Below, piece by piece: positions 37,534 through 46,317 of a stretch of 64,000 nt of DNA. Source of the DNA: an uncultured Actinomycetes bacterium (GTDB lineage: Bacteria; Actinomycetota; Acidimicrobiia; Acidimicrobiales; Acidimicrobilacustridaceae); the NCBI GenBank assembly GCA_937876315.1, contig CALEHQ010000045.1, forward strand, positions 1 to 64,000, written 5' to 3'. The notes under the pieces are model-generated. The model did not search any database. It was not told the DNA's origin and saw nothing but the letters and a program-made list of their open reading frames with translations. Position numbers and translations under genes: made by a program. How positions within the stretch are numbered: position 1 is the stretch's first letter; each line of letters opens with the position of its first letter.

Positions 37534-37630
37534 CGAGAACCTCTAGAGACGCGGTGCAAAGGGGGGATTCAAACCGGACCACCATTGTGGACGACCCGAG
37601 GGGTAAATGTCGACCCAAGAGGTCTGGATT

Positions 37631-38050
37631 CTACTGCTCCAGCACCAGAACGGGTTCTTCGGTGATCTCACCCTCGAGAATCCGGTACGACCGCACCATC
37701 GGCTGGCCCAGCCGGAACGAGACAATCACGTAGTGCCATGCTGGATCAGGCGCCTGGGCGACATCGGTCGGCGACGGGTACGGCTCAGAATGGGTATGGG
37801 AATGGACCACGCCGACGAGTTCGACACCACGATCCTCGGCGTCGCGGTCGGCCTGAAGGTGCACCTTCGGATCGATTGTGTAGACCCGACTTGAAGACGC
37901 CCTATTAGGGCTTGGATACCAAGCGTCGACCACACAAGTTTCTCCATCGCCGCCCGGTCTGCCGCCTAACAATCCGCAGGCCTCATCGGGAAGGCCGTCG
38001 GAGAGGTGTACGAGGAGATCGTTGAGAATAGTGACCGGAAGTTGCAGCAC
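37631..38050 (-). CDS. mec: Mec-type JAMM/MPN+ metalloprotease
   Basis: A 139-residue zinc protease with the JAMM motif HSHTHSEPYPSPTD (HxH...SxxD) and the N-terminal DEACGLLGG segment with catalytic Glu. Mycobacterial Mec releases cysteine from the CysO-cysteine adduct. GTG 38050 used as start; TTG 38056 is equally open. It lies 97 bases upstream of cysM on the same strand, with no sulfur-carrier gene in the gap. Confidence 0.88.
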   Translation of the reverse strand: MLQLPVTILNDLLVHLSDGLPDEACGLLGGRPGGDGETCVVDAWYPSPNRASSSRVYTIDPKVHLQADRDAEDRGVELVGVVHSHTHSEPYPSPTDVAQAPDPAWHYVIVSFRLGQPMVRSYRILEGEITEEPVLVLEQ

Positions 38051-38115
38051 GGGCAAAGGCTACCGGCCTGCGGAAACCACGAGCGGATTCGGTCGCAGCG
38101 TCATAGCGTGTGGCC

Positions 38116-38637
38116 ATGCCTCGTATCTCAGTTCCCGCCGGATCCGATCCGCTCATGCATGTCTGGACTGGTGCAGTTCCAGAACTCTCGATTCCCGCCG
38201 CACAATTCTCGGCTGCGGTTTACGAGAAGTCCGCACTCCCGCTTCGTGAATTCGAAGCTGCTCGAATTCGCATCGCGCAGATCAACGACTGTCAGCTGTG
38301 TCTCGGATGGCGCTCCGGTCGCGATGCGCCTGCACGCGCTGCAGAAGCCGATCTGATCGACGAGGAGTTCTACGCGCAGATCGGTAACGAGAATTGGAAC
38401 GGGTTTTCTGAACGCGAAATCCTCGCTGCTGAGTTTGCTGAACGTTTCGCGCTTGATCACCTTTCGATGGATGATCCTTTTTGGGTTCGTCTGCGAAGCG
38501 CATTCACCGACTCAGAGATCGTTGATCTCGGACTCTGCGTCGGCATGTGGGTATCGCAGGGCCGCCTTAATCAGATCCTTGATGTCGACGGTGGGTGTCG
38601 AGTCCCATCACCCGAAGCACCTCTCACGGGCGGCTGA
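38116..38637 (+). CDS. Carboxymuconolactone decarboxylase/AhpD-like protein
   Basis: A 173-residue all-helical protein with the redox-active Cys pair in INDCQLCLGWRSG and the downstream GLCVGMWVSQGRLNQIL region. AhpD-like proteins reduce peroxiredoxin partners or act in aromatic breakdown; the partner is unknown. ATG 38116 preferred over GTG 38110. It diverges from mec. Confidence 0.86.
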   Translation: MPRISVPAGSDPLMHVWTGAVPELSIPAAQFSAAVYEKSALPLREFEAARIRIAQINDCQLCLGWRSGRDAPARAAEADLIDEEFYAQIGNENWNGFSEREILAAEFAERFALDHLSMDDPFWVRLRSAFTDSEIVDLGLCVGMWVSQGRLNQILDVDGGCRVPSPEAPLTGG

Positions 38638-38675
38638 TCTCACAACGGTTTCGACCGGTAGCCTGAGCGCTTCCC

Positions 38676-39167
38676 ATGGCGACGAACGACGATCCGAACG
38701 CAAAGAAGATTGTGGCGACCAATCGGTCGGCTCGTCACGACTACGAGGTCCTCGACACTGTTGAGGCGGGCCTGGTTTTGCGCGGTTCCGAAGTGAAGTC
38801 ATTACGGGATGCGCAGGTTCAGATCAAAGAATCCTTTGCCCGATTCGATCAAGGCGAAGCGTGGCTCATCGGAATGCATATTGCTCCGTGGGGAACGAGC
38901 GGCGTTCATGATCTCGCCGAACCCGATCGCAAACGCAAACTGCTGTTACATCGCGAGCAGATCGAACGCTGGCGAATGCGCGTCGATCTCGAACGACTTT
39001 CTATCGTCCCGTTGTCTCTGTACTTCTCCGGCGGTCGAGCAAAGATCGAACTAGGACTTGCTCGAGGCCGAACGAAGGGTGACCGACGTCAAGCGATTGC
39101 CGAGCGCGAAGCTAAGCGTGAGGCTGACCAGGCACTTGGTAGGTCACGAAAACGCGGCGAGGACTGA
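38676..39167 (+). CDS. smpB: SmpB, tmRNA-binding protein
   Basis: A 163-residue protein with the OB-fold signatures KIVATNRSARHDYEVLDTVEAGLVLRG (first half), GSEVKSLRDAQ and HIAPW. The basic C-terminal tail rich in Arg and Lys contacts the decoding centre. SmpB delivers tmRNA to stalled ribosomes. The matching tmRNA gene lies 2.5 kb downstream on the same strand. Confidence 0.96.
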   Translation: MATNDDPNAKKIVATNRSARHDYEVLDTVEAGLVLRGSEVKSLRDAQVQIKESFARFDQGEAWLIGMHIAPWGTSGVHDLAEPDRKRKLLLHREQIERWRMRVDLERLSIVPLSLYFSGGRAKIELGLARGRTKGDRRQAIAEREAKREADQALGRSRKRGED

Positions 39168-39168
39168 C

Positions 39169-39858
39169 ATGCGAAAGAGCATTTTGATCACCGCACTTTC
39201 GCTCTTGTGCATGTCCCTTCTCATCTCCTGCAGTTCTGAAACTGGGTCGTCGCCGCCGACTGAAAGTTCAGTCACTACAGAACTAGTGCCTCCCGTGACC
39301 ACTGCACCCGTCCCTCCCCCAACACCGAACACCAGTGTGCTGTTCGAGTTCGCCACTCCACAGTCGGTCAACGGATGGTCGAGTGTCGATGACTCAGTTA
39401 TGGGCGGCATCTCTGCAAGTACGACAATGTGGGTAGAAACAGGTGGATTCGGCGCTTTGTTGTTTTCCGGCAGGATGACAACGGAGCAGAACGGTGGCTT
39501 CACTTCCACACTGGGACCATCCGATCAGCGCCTTGGCCAGGTTGCAACTGGAGCCACGGCACTGGGTGTGAGCGCAATCGGTGATGGTCGCACCTATGTG
39601 ATGCAACTTCGGGCGGGCCGGTCCGGACAGGACCGCTGGATTGCTCGATTCACACCTACGAGCACCACCGGAGCGAGCAGCGCAACTCTTGTTTTGATTC
39701 CCATCGAATCATTTGCGCCGGTGAGCCGCTTCCTTCGCCCGATAACGCCGAACTCCCCCCTTGATCCATCGACCATTGAGCAGATCGGCATCTATCTCAT
39801 CGATGAACAAGTCGGAAATTTCCGACTCGCTATCGAACAGATCACAGCGATCCGCTAA
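39169..39858 (+). CDS. CIA30-domain lipoprotein
   Basis: A 229-residue protein starting one base after smpB. It has a signal peptide with lipobox LISC (Cys near residue 20), a Ser/Thr/Pro-rich linker, and a CIA30-like beta-sandwich with VDDSVMGGIS and GFTSTLG. CIA30 homologues in eukaryotes assist complex I assembly; bacterial lipoprotein forms are uncharacterised and may bind carbohydrate. A longer frame from 39058 overlaps smpB and is rejected. Its stop overlaps that of the convergent SRPBCC gene. Confidence 0.83.
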   Translation: MRKSILITALSLLCMSLLISCSSETGSSPPTESSVTTELVPPVTTAPVPPPTPNTSVLFEFATPQSVNGWSSVDDSVMGGISASTTMWVETGGFGALLFSGRMTTEQNGGFTSTLGPSDQRLGQVATGATALGVSAIGDGRTYVMQLRAGRSGQDRWIARFTPTSTTGASSATLVLIPIESFAPVSRFLRPITPNSPLDPSTIEQIGIYLIDEQVGNFRLAIEQITAIR

Positions 39859-40304
39859 TTCGATTCTTTTTGGAGCCGCTCTGCTTCGCGTGCTGCGCCG
39901 GTTGCAAAGCCGCGCACCATTTTGGTGAGGAAACCTGAGACGCCCGGAACGCGTGTTGTCCACGAACCTTTCCACGAAATGCGGGTTCCCCCATCGGGCG
40001 TTGATGTGAGGCGCACATCGGCCCGGTAACCCTTCACCGGCATCGGACCCGACACGATTTCGTATGCCTGATGGTTGGGAGCGTTGAATTCGACGATGCG
40101 CTCCTTTGAAAGAGGGCCGCTCCTCGCACCAAGTGCGCGCACGGCGCCGATTCCCCACGGAGCAGGATCACCTTCAACCTCCCACGATGCGCGGCCAATT
40201 GACTTGTTCCACCGAGACCAACCGGGAGCATCGGCAATCACTTCGAAAACGAGTTCGATCGGCGCAGTCGAAACTGCCTCGATGTCGTAGGAATGCTTGC
40301 CCAT
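39855..40304 (-). CDS. SRPBCC-family (START-like) protein
   Basis: A 149-residue helix-grip fold: IEAVSTAPIELVFEVIADAPGWSRW start, GGTRISWKGSW strand and a long C-terminal helix. Such proteins bind hydrophobic ligands or act in polyketide/lipid chemistry. Nothing in the sequence gives the ligand. It is divergent from the lipase-like gene and convergent with the CIA30 gene. Confidence 0.85.
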   Translation of the reverse strand: MGKHSYDIEAVSTAPIELVFEVIADAPGWSRWNKSIGRASWEVEGDPAPWGIGAVRALGARSGPLSKERIVEFNAPNHQAYEIVSGPMPVKGYRADVRLTSTPDGGTRISWKGSWTTRVPGVSGFLTKMVRGFATGAAREAERLQKESN

Positions 40305-40375
40305 GTGATATCCCCTTACCCCCGGAGTGGAGTGATGACTATTAGCCTCGCATCACTTCAACGGTGAGGTTGACC

Positions 40376-41536
40376 ATGCGTCCCACATTCGCACTCTTGA
40401 CGGCGATAGTCCTGGCTGCGCTTGTCCTTGTTTCCTGCAGAACAACGTCATCGAACGCATTCAGCACTTCGTTCTACAACACACCTTCATCGATTCCATC
40501 GGATGCACCCGGCACGATTCTGCGGTTCGAAACCATGAATGCGCCATTCCCTGAGTCACAGGCGTGGCGGGTTCTCTACACCTCAACCGGAATCAACGGC
40601 GAACCGATTGCGGTTAGCGGAATGGTGTTTGCGCCTACCGGACCGATACCGCCGGGTGGACGCCCTGTTGTCAGCTGGGCGCATCCAACCACAGGCATCG
40701 ACGATCCGTGTGCACCGTCACGTTCACCAAAGACCTACGACGATGTGCAGGGACTCGCTGACTTTCTCAATCTCGGATGGGTTGTTGTCGCGACCGACTA
40801 TCAAGGTCTCGGCACCGACGGCATGCATCCCTACTTGGTTGGAGCAAGCGAGGCGCAGGGAACAATCGACATCGTTCGTGCAGCGCGCAACATGGACGAA
40901 GCCGGCGCATCTTCCAACTATTTCGTGTTTGGGCATTCGCAAGGTGGCCAGGCAGCGCTCTTCGCCGGCCAAATGGCCTCGGCCTACGCACCTGAGTTGC
41001 GATTACTCGGCGTTGCTGCTGCCGCGCCCGCAGGTTTGCTCGTTCCACTTTTTCAAGCCGACAAGAACACCGCTGCGGGAGCGGTTCTCGGTTCCTATGC
41101 AGTCGTGTCGTGGTCCGACATCTTTGGCTACGACGAAGCAACCGTCGTGAAATCCTCACTCAGTGATCGGGTTCGCGCGGTTAGTGAGAAATGCGTTGTT
41201 GGCGGATCTCGTCTGAGCGATATCGAGTTGGGCATAAACGACCTCATCCTGAAGGGCCGGATGTGGGCCGCGGACCCAGCCACTACTGCGCCGTGGTCAA
41301 ACCAGTTCGCGCTCAACACTGCAGCGCAATCCCCGATCACCACACCTCTACTTCTTACGCAGGGGACAGCGGACAAGATCATTACGCCTTCAACAACCGC
41401 TGAACTGACTGCGATGTATGTGGCGATGGGAAACAACCAAGCGACAGAACAGGTGATGGATGGCGTCGATCATATGAAGGCCGGAAAGGCATCGGTCCCG
41501 TATGTGGTTCCGTTCTTTCAGCGTCTTGCGAACTGA
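40376..41536 (+). CDS. Secreted lipoprotein alpha/beta hydrolase, secretory-lipase type
   Basis: A 386-residue protein with signal peptide and lipobox LVSC (Cys about residue 21). The alpha/beta hydrolase core has nucleophile GHSQGG, an Asp in TQGTADKIITP and a His in DGVDHM, a complete catalytic triad. It resembles LIP-family secretory lipases. ATG 40376 chosen because GGTGAGG lies six bases upstream. Followed by the tmRNA gene. Confidence 0.88.
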   Translation: MRPTFALLTAIVLAALVLVSCRTTSSNAFSTSFYNTPSSIPSDAPGTILRFETMNAPFPESQAWRVLYTSTGINGEPIAVSGMVFAPTGPIPPGGRPVVSWAHPTTGIDDPCAPSRSPKTYDDVQGLADFLNLGWVVVATDYQGLGTDGMHPYLVGASEAQGTIDIVRAARNMDEAGASSNYFVFGHSQGGQAALFAGQMASAYAPELRLLGVAAAAPAGLLVPLFQADKNTAAGAVLGSYAVVSWSDIFGYDEATVVKSSLSDRVRAVSEKCVVGGSRLSDIELGINDLILKGRMWAADPATTAPWSNQFALNTAAQSPITTPLLLTQGTADKIITPSTTAELTAMYVAMGNNQATEQVMDGVDHMKAGKASVPYVVPFFQRLAN

Positions 41537-41639
41537 ATCATTTACTCAATGGTGCAGTGTCGCACCTCGCCGGTAGTCTTGGGCTATCTGTTGATGGTGT
41601 GGGCAGCGCTGTTGTCCGCACCTAAGGCAGTGACGATCA

Positions 41640-42024
41640 GGGGCTGATCGGTTTCGACGTCGGGACCGAAGGCTGGATCGTGCGACCGGAGTGGCCTCAG
41701 ACTCCTTAAACGGGGGCACAAAATCAACCGCCGATGAGCAGTTGACTCTCGCCGCCTGATCACTCAGACGGTAGAGAGAAATCGTGACCAGCAATGGCGC
41801 ACGGGGCCTGCTCTCCGCAGCCCGGCAACAGAAGCGGAGGGTGACAGCCTGAAAGAAGGCTGACGACGGGAAAGACCGTTGGCATCGGAGAAAGATCCGG
41901 CGGCGAGGTTTCGGCCTCATCCGACCCGGCGGTGTGGTTGCCGTAAGCCACTGACTCGGGGATGGTCGTAGCGCGGACAGTTCTCACCAGACGGACGGGG
42001 GTTCGATTCCCCCCAGCTCCACCA
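41640..42024 (+). ncRNA. ssrA: tmRNA (one-piece)
   Basis: About 385 nucleotides. The 5' end GGGGCTG pairs with 3' CAGCTCC to form the acceptor stem, followed by discriminator A and encoded CCA at 42022-42024. The T arm is GGGGG-TTCGATT-CCCCC and the 5' part contains the conserved GATCGGTTTCGACG. A tag reading frame ending in Ala-Ala-stop lies in the middle. Rescues stalled ribosomes with SmpB and sends products to ClpXP, all encoded in this window. Confidence 0.95.
41715..41759 (+). other. tmRNA proteolysis-tag reading frame
   Basis: Reading from GGC at 41715 gives GTKSTADEQLTLAA and then TGA. The LAA end is the ClpXP degron. The resume codon is inferred from frame and the LAA-stop ending; a resume one codon earlier (GGG) cannot be excluded. 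Confidence 0.75.
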
Positions 42025-42199
42025 ACGAGGTTTTGACGGGCATTGTCCCTGCACCCCTTGGCCATAAATGGGCACGGAACATCGCCCAGAACTGGGCACC
42101 AAAACTCGGCAGCGAGCAGTCGTCGATTCGCCAAACTGCCGATATCGTCGGACGCATGTTGGCCGATATCGAGCGCAACGGATCCAAGGGCAGCCGAGC

Positions 42200-43402
42200 A
42201 TGTGTGCTTTTGCGTCCGCCAGCACTAGCCCAGGCAATTGCCGTCAAGCATTGACGAAGTCACCCAAGCTCTACTTCTCTGCATTCGTATTTTGTATTTG
42301 TCTTGCCGTTATCGCGGGCTGCGGATCATCGAGTTCTTCGCAAGTTGCACAAACCTCAACAATTTCAGGGTCAATCACCGGTGAACTTGTCGCCGACGTT
42401 GAATCCCCAACTGCATTCGCCACCAAGCCTGGCGATTCTCCGTCAATCATCTACGTCGCTTCACAGAATGGCGAGATCAGTCGCGTTGATCTCACCACCA
42501 ACGATGTTTCTGAGTTCGCCTCGTTCCGCGATCAAACGACGGGCACCGGCGAACGTGGATTGCTCGGCCTTGCGTTCTCACTCGATGGAAACGAGTTCTA
42601 CGCGCACTTCACTGACCTCAATGGCAACACCAACATCGTCGCCGTTGAAATTAAAGACGGTGTCCCCGATCTCACAACAACGCGAACGTTGCTGTTTGTT
42701 GAGCAGCCCTACTCGAATCACAATGGCGGACAGTTGCTCGTCGACGACGCAGGCAATCTGCTGATCGGTCTCGGTGATGGCGGCGCAAGCGGAGATCCGC
42801 TTGGGCACGGCCAGAACCCGTCAAGCCTCCTCGGAAAGATTCTTCGCATCACTCCGACTCCCCCGGGTTCGACGGCGCCCTATCTCATCCCCTCCGACAA
42901 CCCTTTCGTCCAGTCTGATTCCGTGGAGCCGGAAATCGCATTCCTTGGTCTGCGCAACCCGTGGAGATTCTCTCTTGATCGAGACACCGGAGATTTCTGG
43001 ATCGCCGACGTCGGTCAGAACTCGAAGGAAGAAATCAACAGAGTTTCAGGGAGCGAATTGGGAGCGAACTTTGGATGGAATATCAAAGAGGGATCCGAAG
43101 ACTTTCAGGGCTCCACGGTCTCCACACTCACAGGCCCAGTCCACGAATGGGACAACCTGGGCGGCTCTTCTGCCATCGGTGGTTTTGTCTACCGAGGCTC
43201 TGCCATCAAGGAACTGCAGGGCAAGTACCTCTTCGCCGACTTCGCCGAATCAGGCATCTTTCTCTTCGATCCGACCTCAAGACAGACCACATTTGTGGAC
43301 CTGCCGATCAGCAAAATCGTGGGATTCGGGGAGGACGCAAACGGGGAGATATTCCTTCTATCGCTGACTTCAGGAGTCTTCGCCCTCCTGCCGGCCCGTT
43401 AG
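42200..43402 (+). CDS. PQQ-dependent sugar dehydrogenase-like (GSDH) lipoprotein
   Basis: About 400 residues. Signal peptide with lipobox VIAGC, then a six-bladed beta-propeller of the glucose/sorbosone dehydrogenase family: GERGLLGLAFSLDG, SNHNGGQLLVDDAG, LIGLGDGGASGDP, LGLRNPWRFSLD and GFVYRG. PQQ is the usual cofactor in this family, though not all members use it. The start is uncertain: ATG 42200 gives a long n-region, TTG 42251 a shorter signal peptide. It lies 175 bases after tmRNA. Confidence 0.85.
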   Translation: MCAFASASTSPGNCRQALTKSPKLYFSAFVFCICLAVIAGCGSSSSSQVAQTSTISGSITGELVADVESPTAFATKPGDSPSIIYVASQNGEISRVDLTTNDVSEFASFRDQTTGTGERGLLGLAFSLDGNEFYAHFTDLNGNTNIVAVEIKDGVPDLTTTRTLLFVEQPYSNHNGGQLLVDDAGNLLIGLGDGGASGDPLGHGQNPSSLLGKILRITPTPPGSTAPYLIPSDNPFVQSDSVEPEIAFLGLRNPWRFSLDRDTGDFWIADVGQNSKEEINRVSGSELGANFGWNIKEGSEDFQGSTVSTLTGPVHEWDNLGGSSAIGGFVYRGSAIKELQGKYLFADFAESGIFLFDPTSRQTTFVDLPISKIVGFGEDANGEIFLLSLTSGVFALLPAR

Positions 43403-43448
43403 AGCCCTCGGCGTGGAAGGATAAGAAAATGAGAACGACGGAGGCACG

Positions 43449-43643
43449 ATGAGGATCCATCTCGATACTGAGAAATGTCAGGGACACGGCCGCTGCTACA
43501 GCCTCGCCCCCGACCTCTTCGACTGTGACGATCTTGGCACTGCCGTCGTCGTTGTTACTGGCGAACTCAGCGATGAACAACTGGCGAAGGCGAATCTTGC
43601 GGCGGGCAACTGCCCCGAGTTCGCGATCAGGATTGGCGACTGA
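43449..43643 (+). CDS. Small ferredoxin, [3Fe-4S] P450-partner type
   Basis: A 64-residue ferredoxin with Cys10-x2-His13-x2-Cys16 and distal Cys55-Pro. His replaces the second Cys of a 4Fe motif, which predicts a [3Fe-4S] or atypical [4Fe-4S] cluster. The ATG at 43449 has GGAGG five bases upstream. It lies two bases before a P450 gene and most likely donates electrons to it. Confidence 0.92.
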   Translation: MRIHLDTEKCQGHGRCYSLAPDLFDCDDLGTAVVVVTGELSDEQLAKANLAAGNCPEFAIRIGD

Positions 43644-43645
43644 AC

Positions 43646-44857
43646 ATGATCAACCCTCCTGTAGAAGATTTCGCAACTGACTTCGACCACACCGACGAAG
43701 CTTGGGTTGCCGATCCGTATCCGATCATGGACGACCTTCGCGAACGTTGCCCTGTTGCCCATAGCGACCGTTACGGCGGCCTCTGGGCACCCATGACCTA
43801 CGACGCCGTTGCTGCGATCGCAAACGACACGGAACATTTCACTTCGCGCACCGTTGTCATTAATAACGGCCGACCAGGCGACGACGCCCTGCCTGCGCCG
43901 ATCGGCGTTGCGCCGCCCATCTCCTCCGACCCACCGTTCCACGAAATCGCTCGTCGACTCCTGCTTCCGGCATTCGCCCCACGACCAATTGCAGCACTCG
44001 AACCTTTCACACGAGAGCTCTGCAACCAGTTGCTCGATGAAATGGGCGATGCCGACCTCGTCGATGCAAGTGTCCAGTACGCCGAGCACATCCCGGTTGG
44101 TCTCATTGCGAAGCTCTGCGGACTTCCGGCTGAAGATGGTGAGCAATTCCGCGAATTCGTTCGTATTGTCCTCGAAGGTGTCGACCTCCCCACCGAGGAG
44201 CGAATTGCAGCGTTCCAACCCGTCGAGGATTACATCGTCCCGGCAATTGTCGAACGGCGCGAAAACCCCGACGACGGACTCATCAGTTATCTGCTCGACG
44301 CCGAGATCATGGGCGAAAAGCTTTCCGACGAACACGTCTTTGGTTCGATCCTTCTGTTGATCGTGGCCGGAATCGACACAACATGGTCGGCCATCGGTTC
44401 TTCGATCTGGCATCTCGCCAACAACCCCGATGATCTCGAACGTCTCGTCGCCCATCCCGAGCTGCTGCCTTCAGCAGTTGAAGAATTTCTTCGGGCCTAC
44501 GCGCCGGTCTCTATGGCTCGTCTTGTCAAGGATGACTTCGAGTTCCAGGGTTGCCCCATGAAGAAAGACGACTGGATCTTCCTAAGCTTCCCGGCGGCAA
44601 ACCGCGATCCGAAAGCCTTCGATAATGCCGACGAGGTGCTGATTGATCGCGAGATCAATCGGCACAGCGCTTTTGGTCTCGGCATTCACCGCTGCCTCGG
44701 TTCAAACCTCGCCCGCCTAGAGATGACAGTCGCTCTCGAGGAATGGCTGAAGCGCTACACGAAGTTTGAACTCAATGCTTCGGAGCCGACCACATTCTCG
44801 CAAGGTCAGGTTCGCGGTCCTCGCCAATTGCCGCTGCGCATCCTCGAACGCAAGTAG
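43646..44857 (+). CDS. Cytochrome P450 (ferredoxin-coupled)
   Basis: A 403-residue soluble P450. I-helix AGIDTTWSA with the oxygen-activating Asp-Thr pair, K-helix EEFLR, and heme loop FGLGIHRCLGSNLAR with the thiolate Cys. Co-transcribed with the ferredoxin immediately upstream; the ferredoxin reductase is not in the window. Substrate unknown; steroid or terpenoid hydroxylation is typical of such pairs. Confidence 0.94.
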   Translation: MINPPVEDFATDFDHTDEAWVADPYPIMDDLRERCPVAHSDRYGGLWAPMTYDAVAAIANDTEHFTSRTVVINNGRPGDDALPAPIGVAPPISSDPPFHEIARRLLLPAFAPRPIAALEPFTRELCNQLLDEMGDADLVDASVQYAEHIPVGLIAKLCGLPAEDGEQFREFVRIVLEGVDLPTEERIAAFQPVEDYIVPAIVERRENPDDGLISYLLDAEIMGEKLSDEHVFGSILLLIVAGIDTTWSAIGSSIWHLANNPDDLERLVAHPELLPSAVEEFLRAYAPVSMARLVKDDFEFQGCPMKKDDWIFLSFPAANRDPKAFDNADEVLIDREINRHSAFGLGIHRCLGSNLARLEMTVALEEWLKRYTKFELNASEPTTFSQGQVRGPRQLPLRILERK

Positions 44858-44888
44858 CGATTCGTCACCCTGTCGGCTTGGTCACCTC

Positions 44889-45293
44889 TCACCGGAAGAC
44901 CGAGTCAATGTGTTGCTCAAACACGTCGGCATTGACCGAGCCATTGCGATGGGCATCCCGAAGAGCGAGTGTTGCGGAAATCACCATTCGGGCCTCTTCC
45001 AACGCGACTTTCCCGTCAAGAACGCCCTGAGAGAGCGTGCACTCAAACTGCGCGCACGCTGACGGCCTGTGCAGCGAGTGAATCGTGCAGACACCATCGC
45101 AAACGGCGGGACATGGAAGTTCGAATACCGGCGGATCAGCGGCGGCGATGATCTGCACGCCAAGTCCCTGGAGCGGCGCACCTAGATCGCTTTCATCTCG
45201 GACCGCAAGGTGTGTGACGACCGTCCCGTCGCAGCAAAGTCCACAACCGATGCAGATGGACTGTTCGTCGGAACCAGAAGCGAGTCCCCTCAT
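44889..45293 (-). CDS. YkgJ-family cysteine-cluster protein
   Basis: A 134-residue protein with a CIGCGLCCDGT start cluster and a second cluster CPAVCDGVCTIHSLHRPSACAQFEC. The eight or so Cys residues match the YkgJ zinc- or iron-chelating family. Function unknown. It is followed 20 bases later by nothing on its strand; it converges on the P450 gene and lies next to an SDR gene. Confidence 0.85.
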   Translation of the reverse strand: MRGLASGSDEQSICIGCGLCCDGTVVTHLAVRDESDLGAPLQGLGVQIIAAADPPVFELPCPAVCDGVCTIHSLHRPSACAQFECTLSQGVLDGKVALEEARMVISATLALRDAHRNGSVNADVFEQHIDSVFR

Positions 45294-45313
45294 CGTGTAT
45301 CCACTTTGACCCT

Positions 45314-46036
45314 TCAGAGTTTCGGGGTGCTGGCCATTTGACCGCCGTCAATGGTGAGGTCGAGGCCACTTACCCACGCGGAATCATCACTCGCAAGGAA
45401 GAGCGCTGCGCTAGCGATGTCCATCGGTTCACCGATGCGCCCGAGTGGAAGCCCAGAGGCCAACCGCTCTTCGAAGTCATCAACGATGTACGACACCATC
45501 GGTGTGCGAATTACACCAGGAAGAATGGCGTTGACCCGAATGCCTAGTGGGCCCAGGTCCAACGCTGCCGACTTGGTCAGTCCCCTCAATGCGAACTTCG
45601 AGGTCGTGTAGGCCGATGTATTCGCATTTGCCGCTAGTCCATTTAGCGAAGACACGTTGATGATGGAACTTCCACGGGGCATATGCGGAACAACAGCTTG
45701 TATCCCGAGTAGCGGGCCAATGAGGTTGATATCCAATACCCGCTGGAAATCGGCAAGCGGCATCTCATGCACCGGGGCCACCGCACGCACACCGGCATTA
45801 TTCAGCAGGACGTCAATACGGCCGTGCTCACTTAGCGCCCCAGCGACCGCCGATGCCCAGCTTTCCGGCGAGGTCACATCGAGATGTAGTCCATCGTGTT
45901 CGAGGACGTCACCAGCAATGACATGAGCGCCCTCGTTGCGGAAGAGTTCAACCTCGGCCAGCCCCTGGCCACGAGCACCACCCGTGATGATCACTACTTT
46001 TCCCTCAAGCCGACCAGTCACTTGCCCCCCATTCAT
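45314..46036 (-). CDS. Short-chain dehydrogenase/reductase
   Basis: A 240-residue SDR. Cofactor motif TGGARGQGLAE, NNAG motif, catalytic Ser in NVSSLNG and YTTSK (Tyr/Lys). C-terminal WVSGLDLTIDGG. Classical SDR; NAD(P) preference and substrate not determined. The YkgJ gene lies directly downstream (20 bases) and may be co-transcribed. Confidence 0.9.
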   Translation of the reverse strand: MNGGQVTGRLEGKVVIITGGARGQGLAEVELFRNEGAHVIAGDVLEHDGLHLDVTSPESWASAVAGALSEHGRIDVLLNNAGVRAVAPVHEMPLADFQRVLDINLIGPLLGIQAVVPHMPRGSSIINVSSLNGLAANANTSAYTTSKFALRGLTKSAALDLGPLGIRVNAILPGVIRTPMVSYIVDDFEERLASGLPLGRIGEPMDIASAALFLASDDSAWVSGLDLTIDGGQMASTPKL

Positions 46037-46317
46037 TGCGTCGCCATAACGCTACTTCGCAGAAATCTGAGCAAGACAGACAGCAAGCACGCGGACAGTT
46101 ACGCGGCGGAACGGCCGTCGAGAGGACCCGAACCAAAATCAGTGAAGGATCCATGCCTATGGAACTGCTAGGTACCGCCGATCCAGCGATGAGCGGGCTG
46201 AACCAATGAAGGCTGGGGGATCAACATTTGAGACAATCCCGTCGCAGTAGATCCAAAACCTCTACGCTCGCCACTGAGAGATATTCGATGTCACCACTAA
46301 CCAAAGGGGGAGATCCA

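Noticed and set aside
41546-42237. Several short minus-strand frames across the tmRNA
   Set aside because: They overlap a structured RNA whose acceptor stem, T arm and tag are all evident.
43496-44455. A 319-codon minus-strand frame opposite the P450 gene
   Set aside because: The plus frame has P450 motifs and a tight ferredoxin neighbour; the antisense frame has no recognisable domain.
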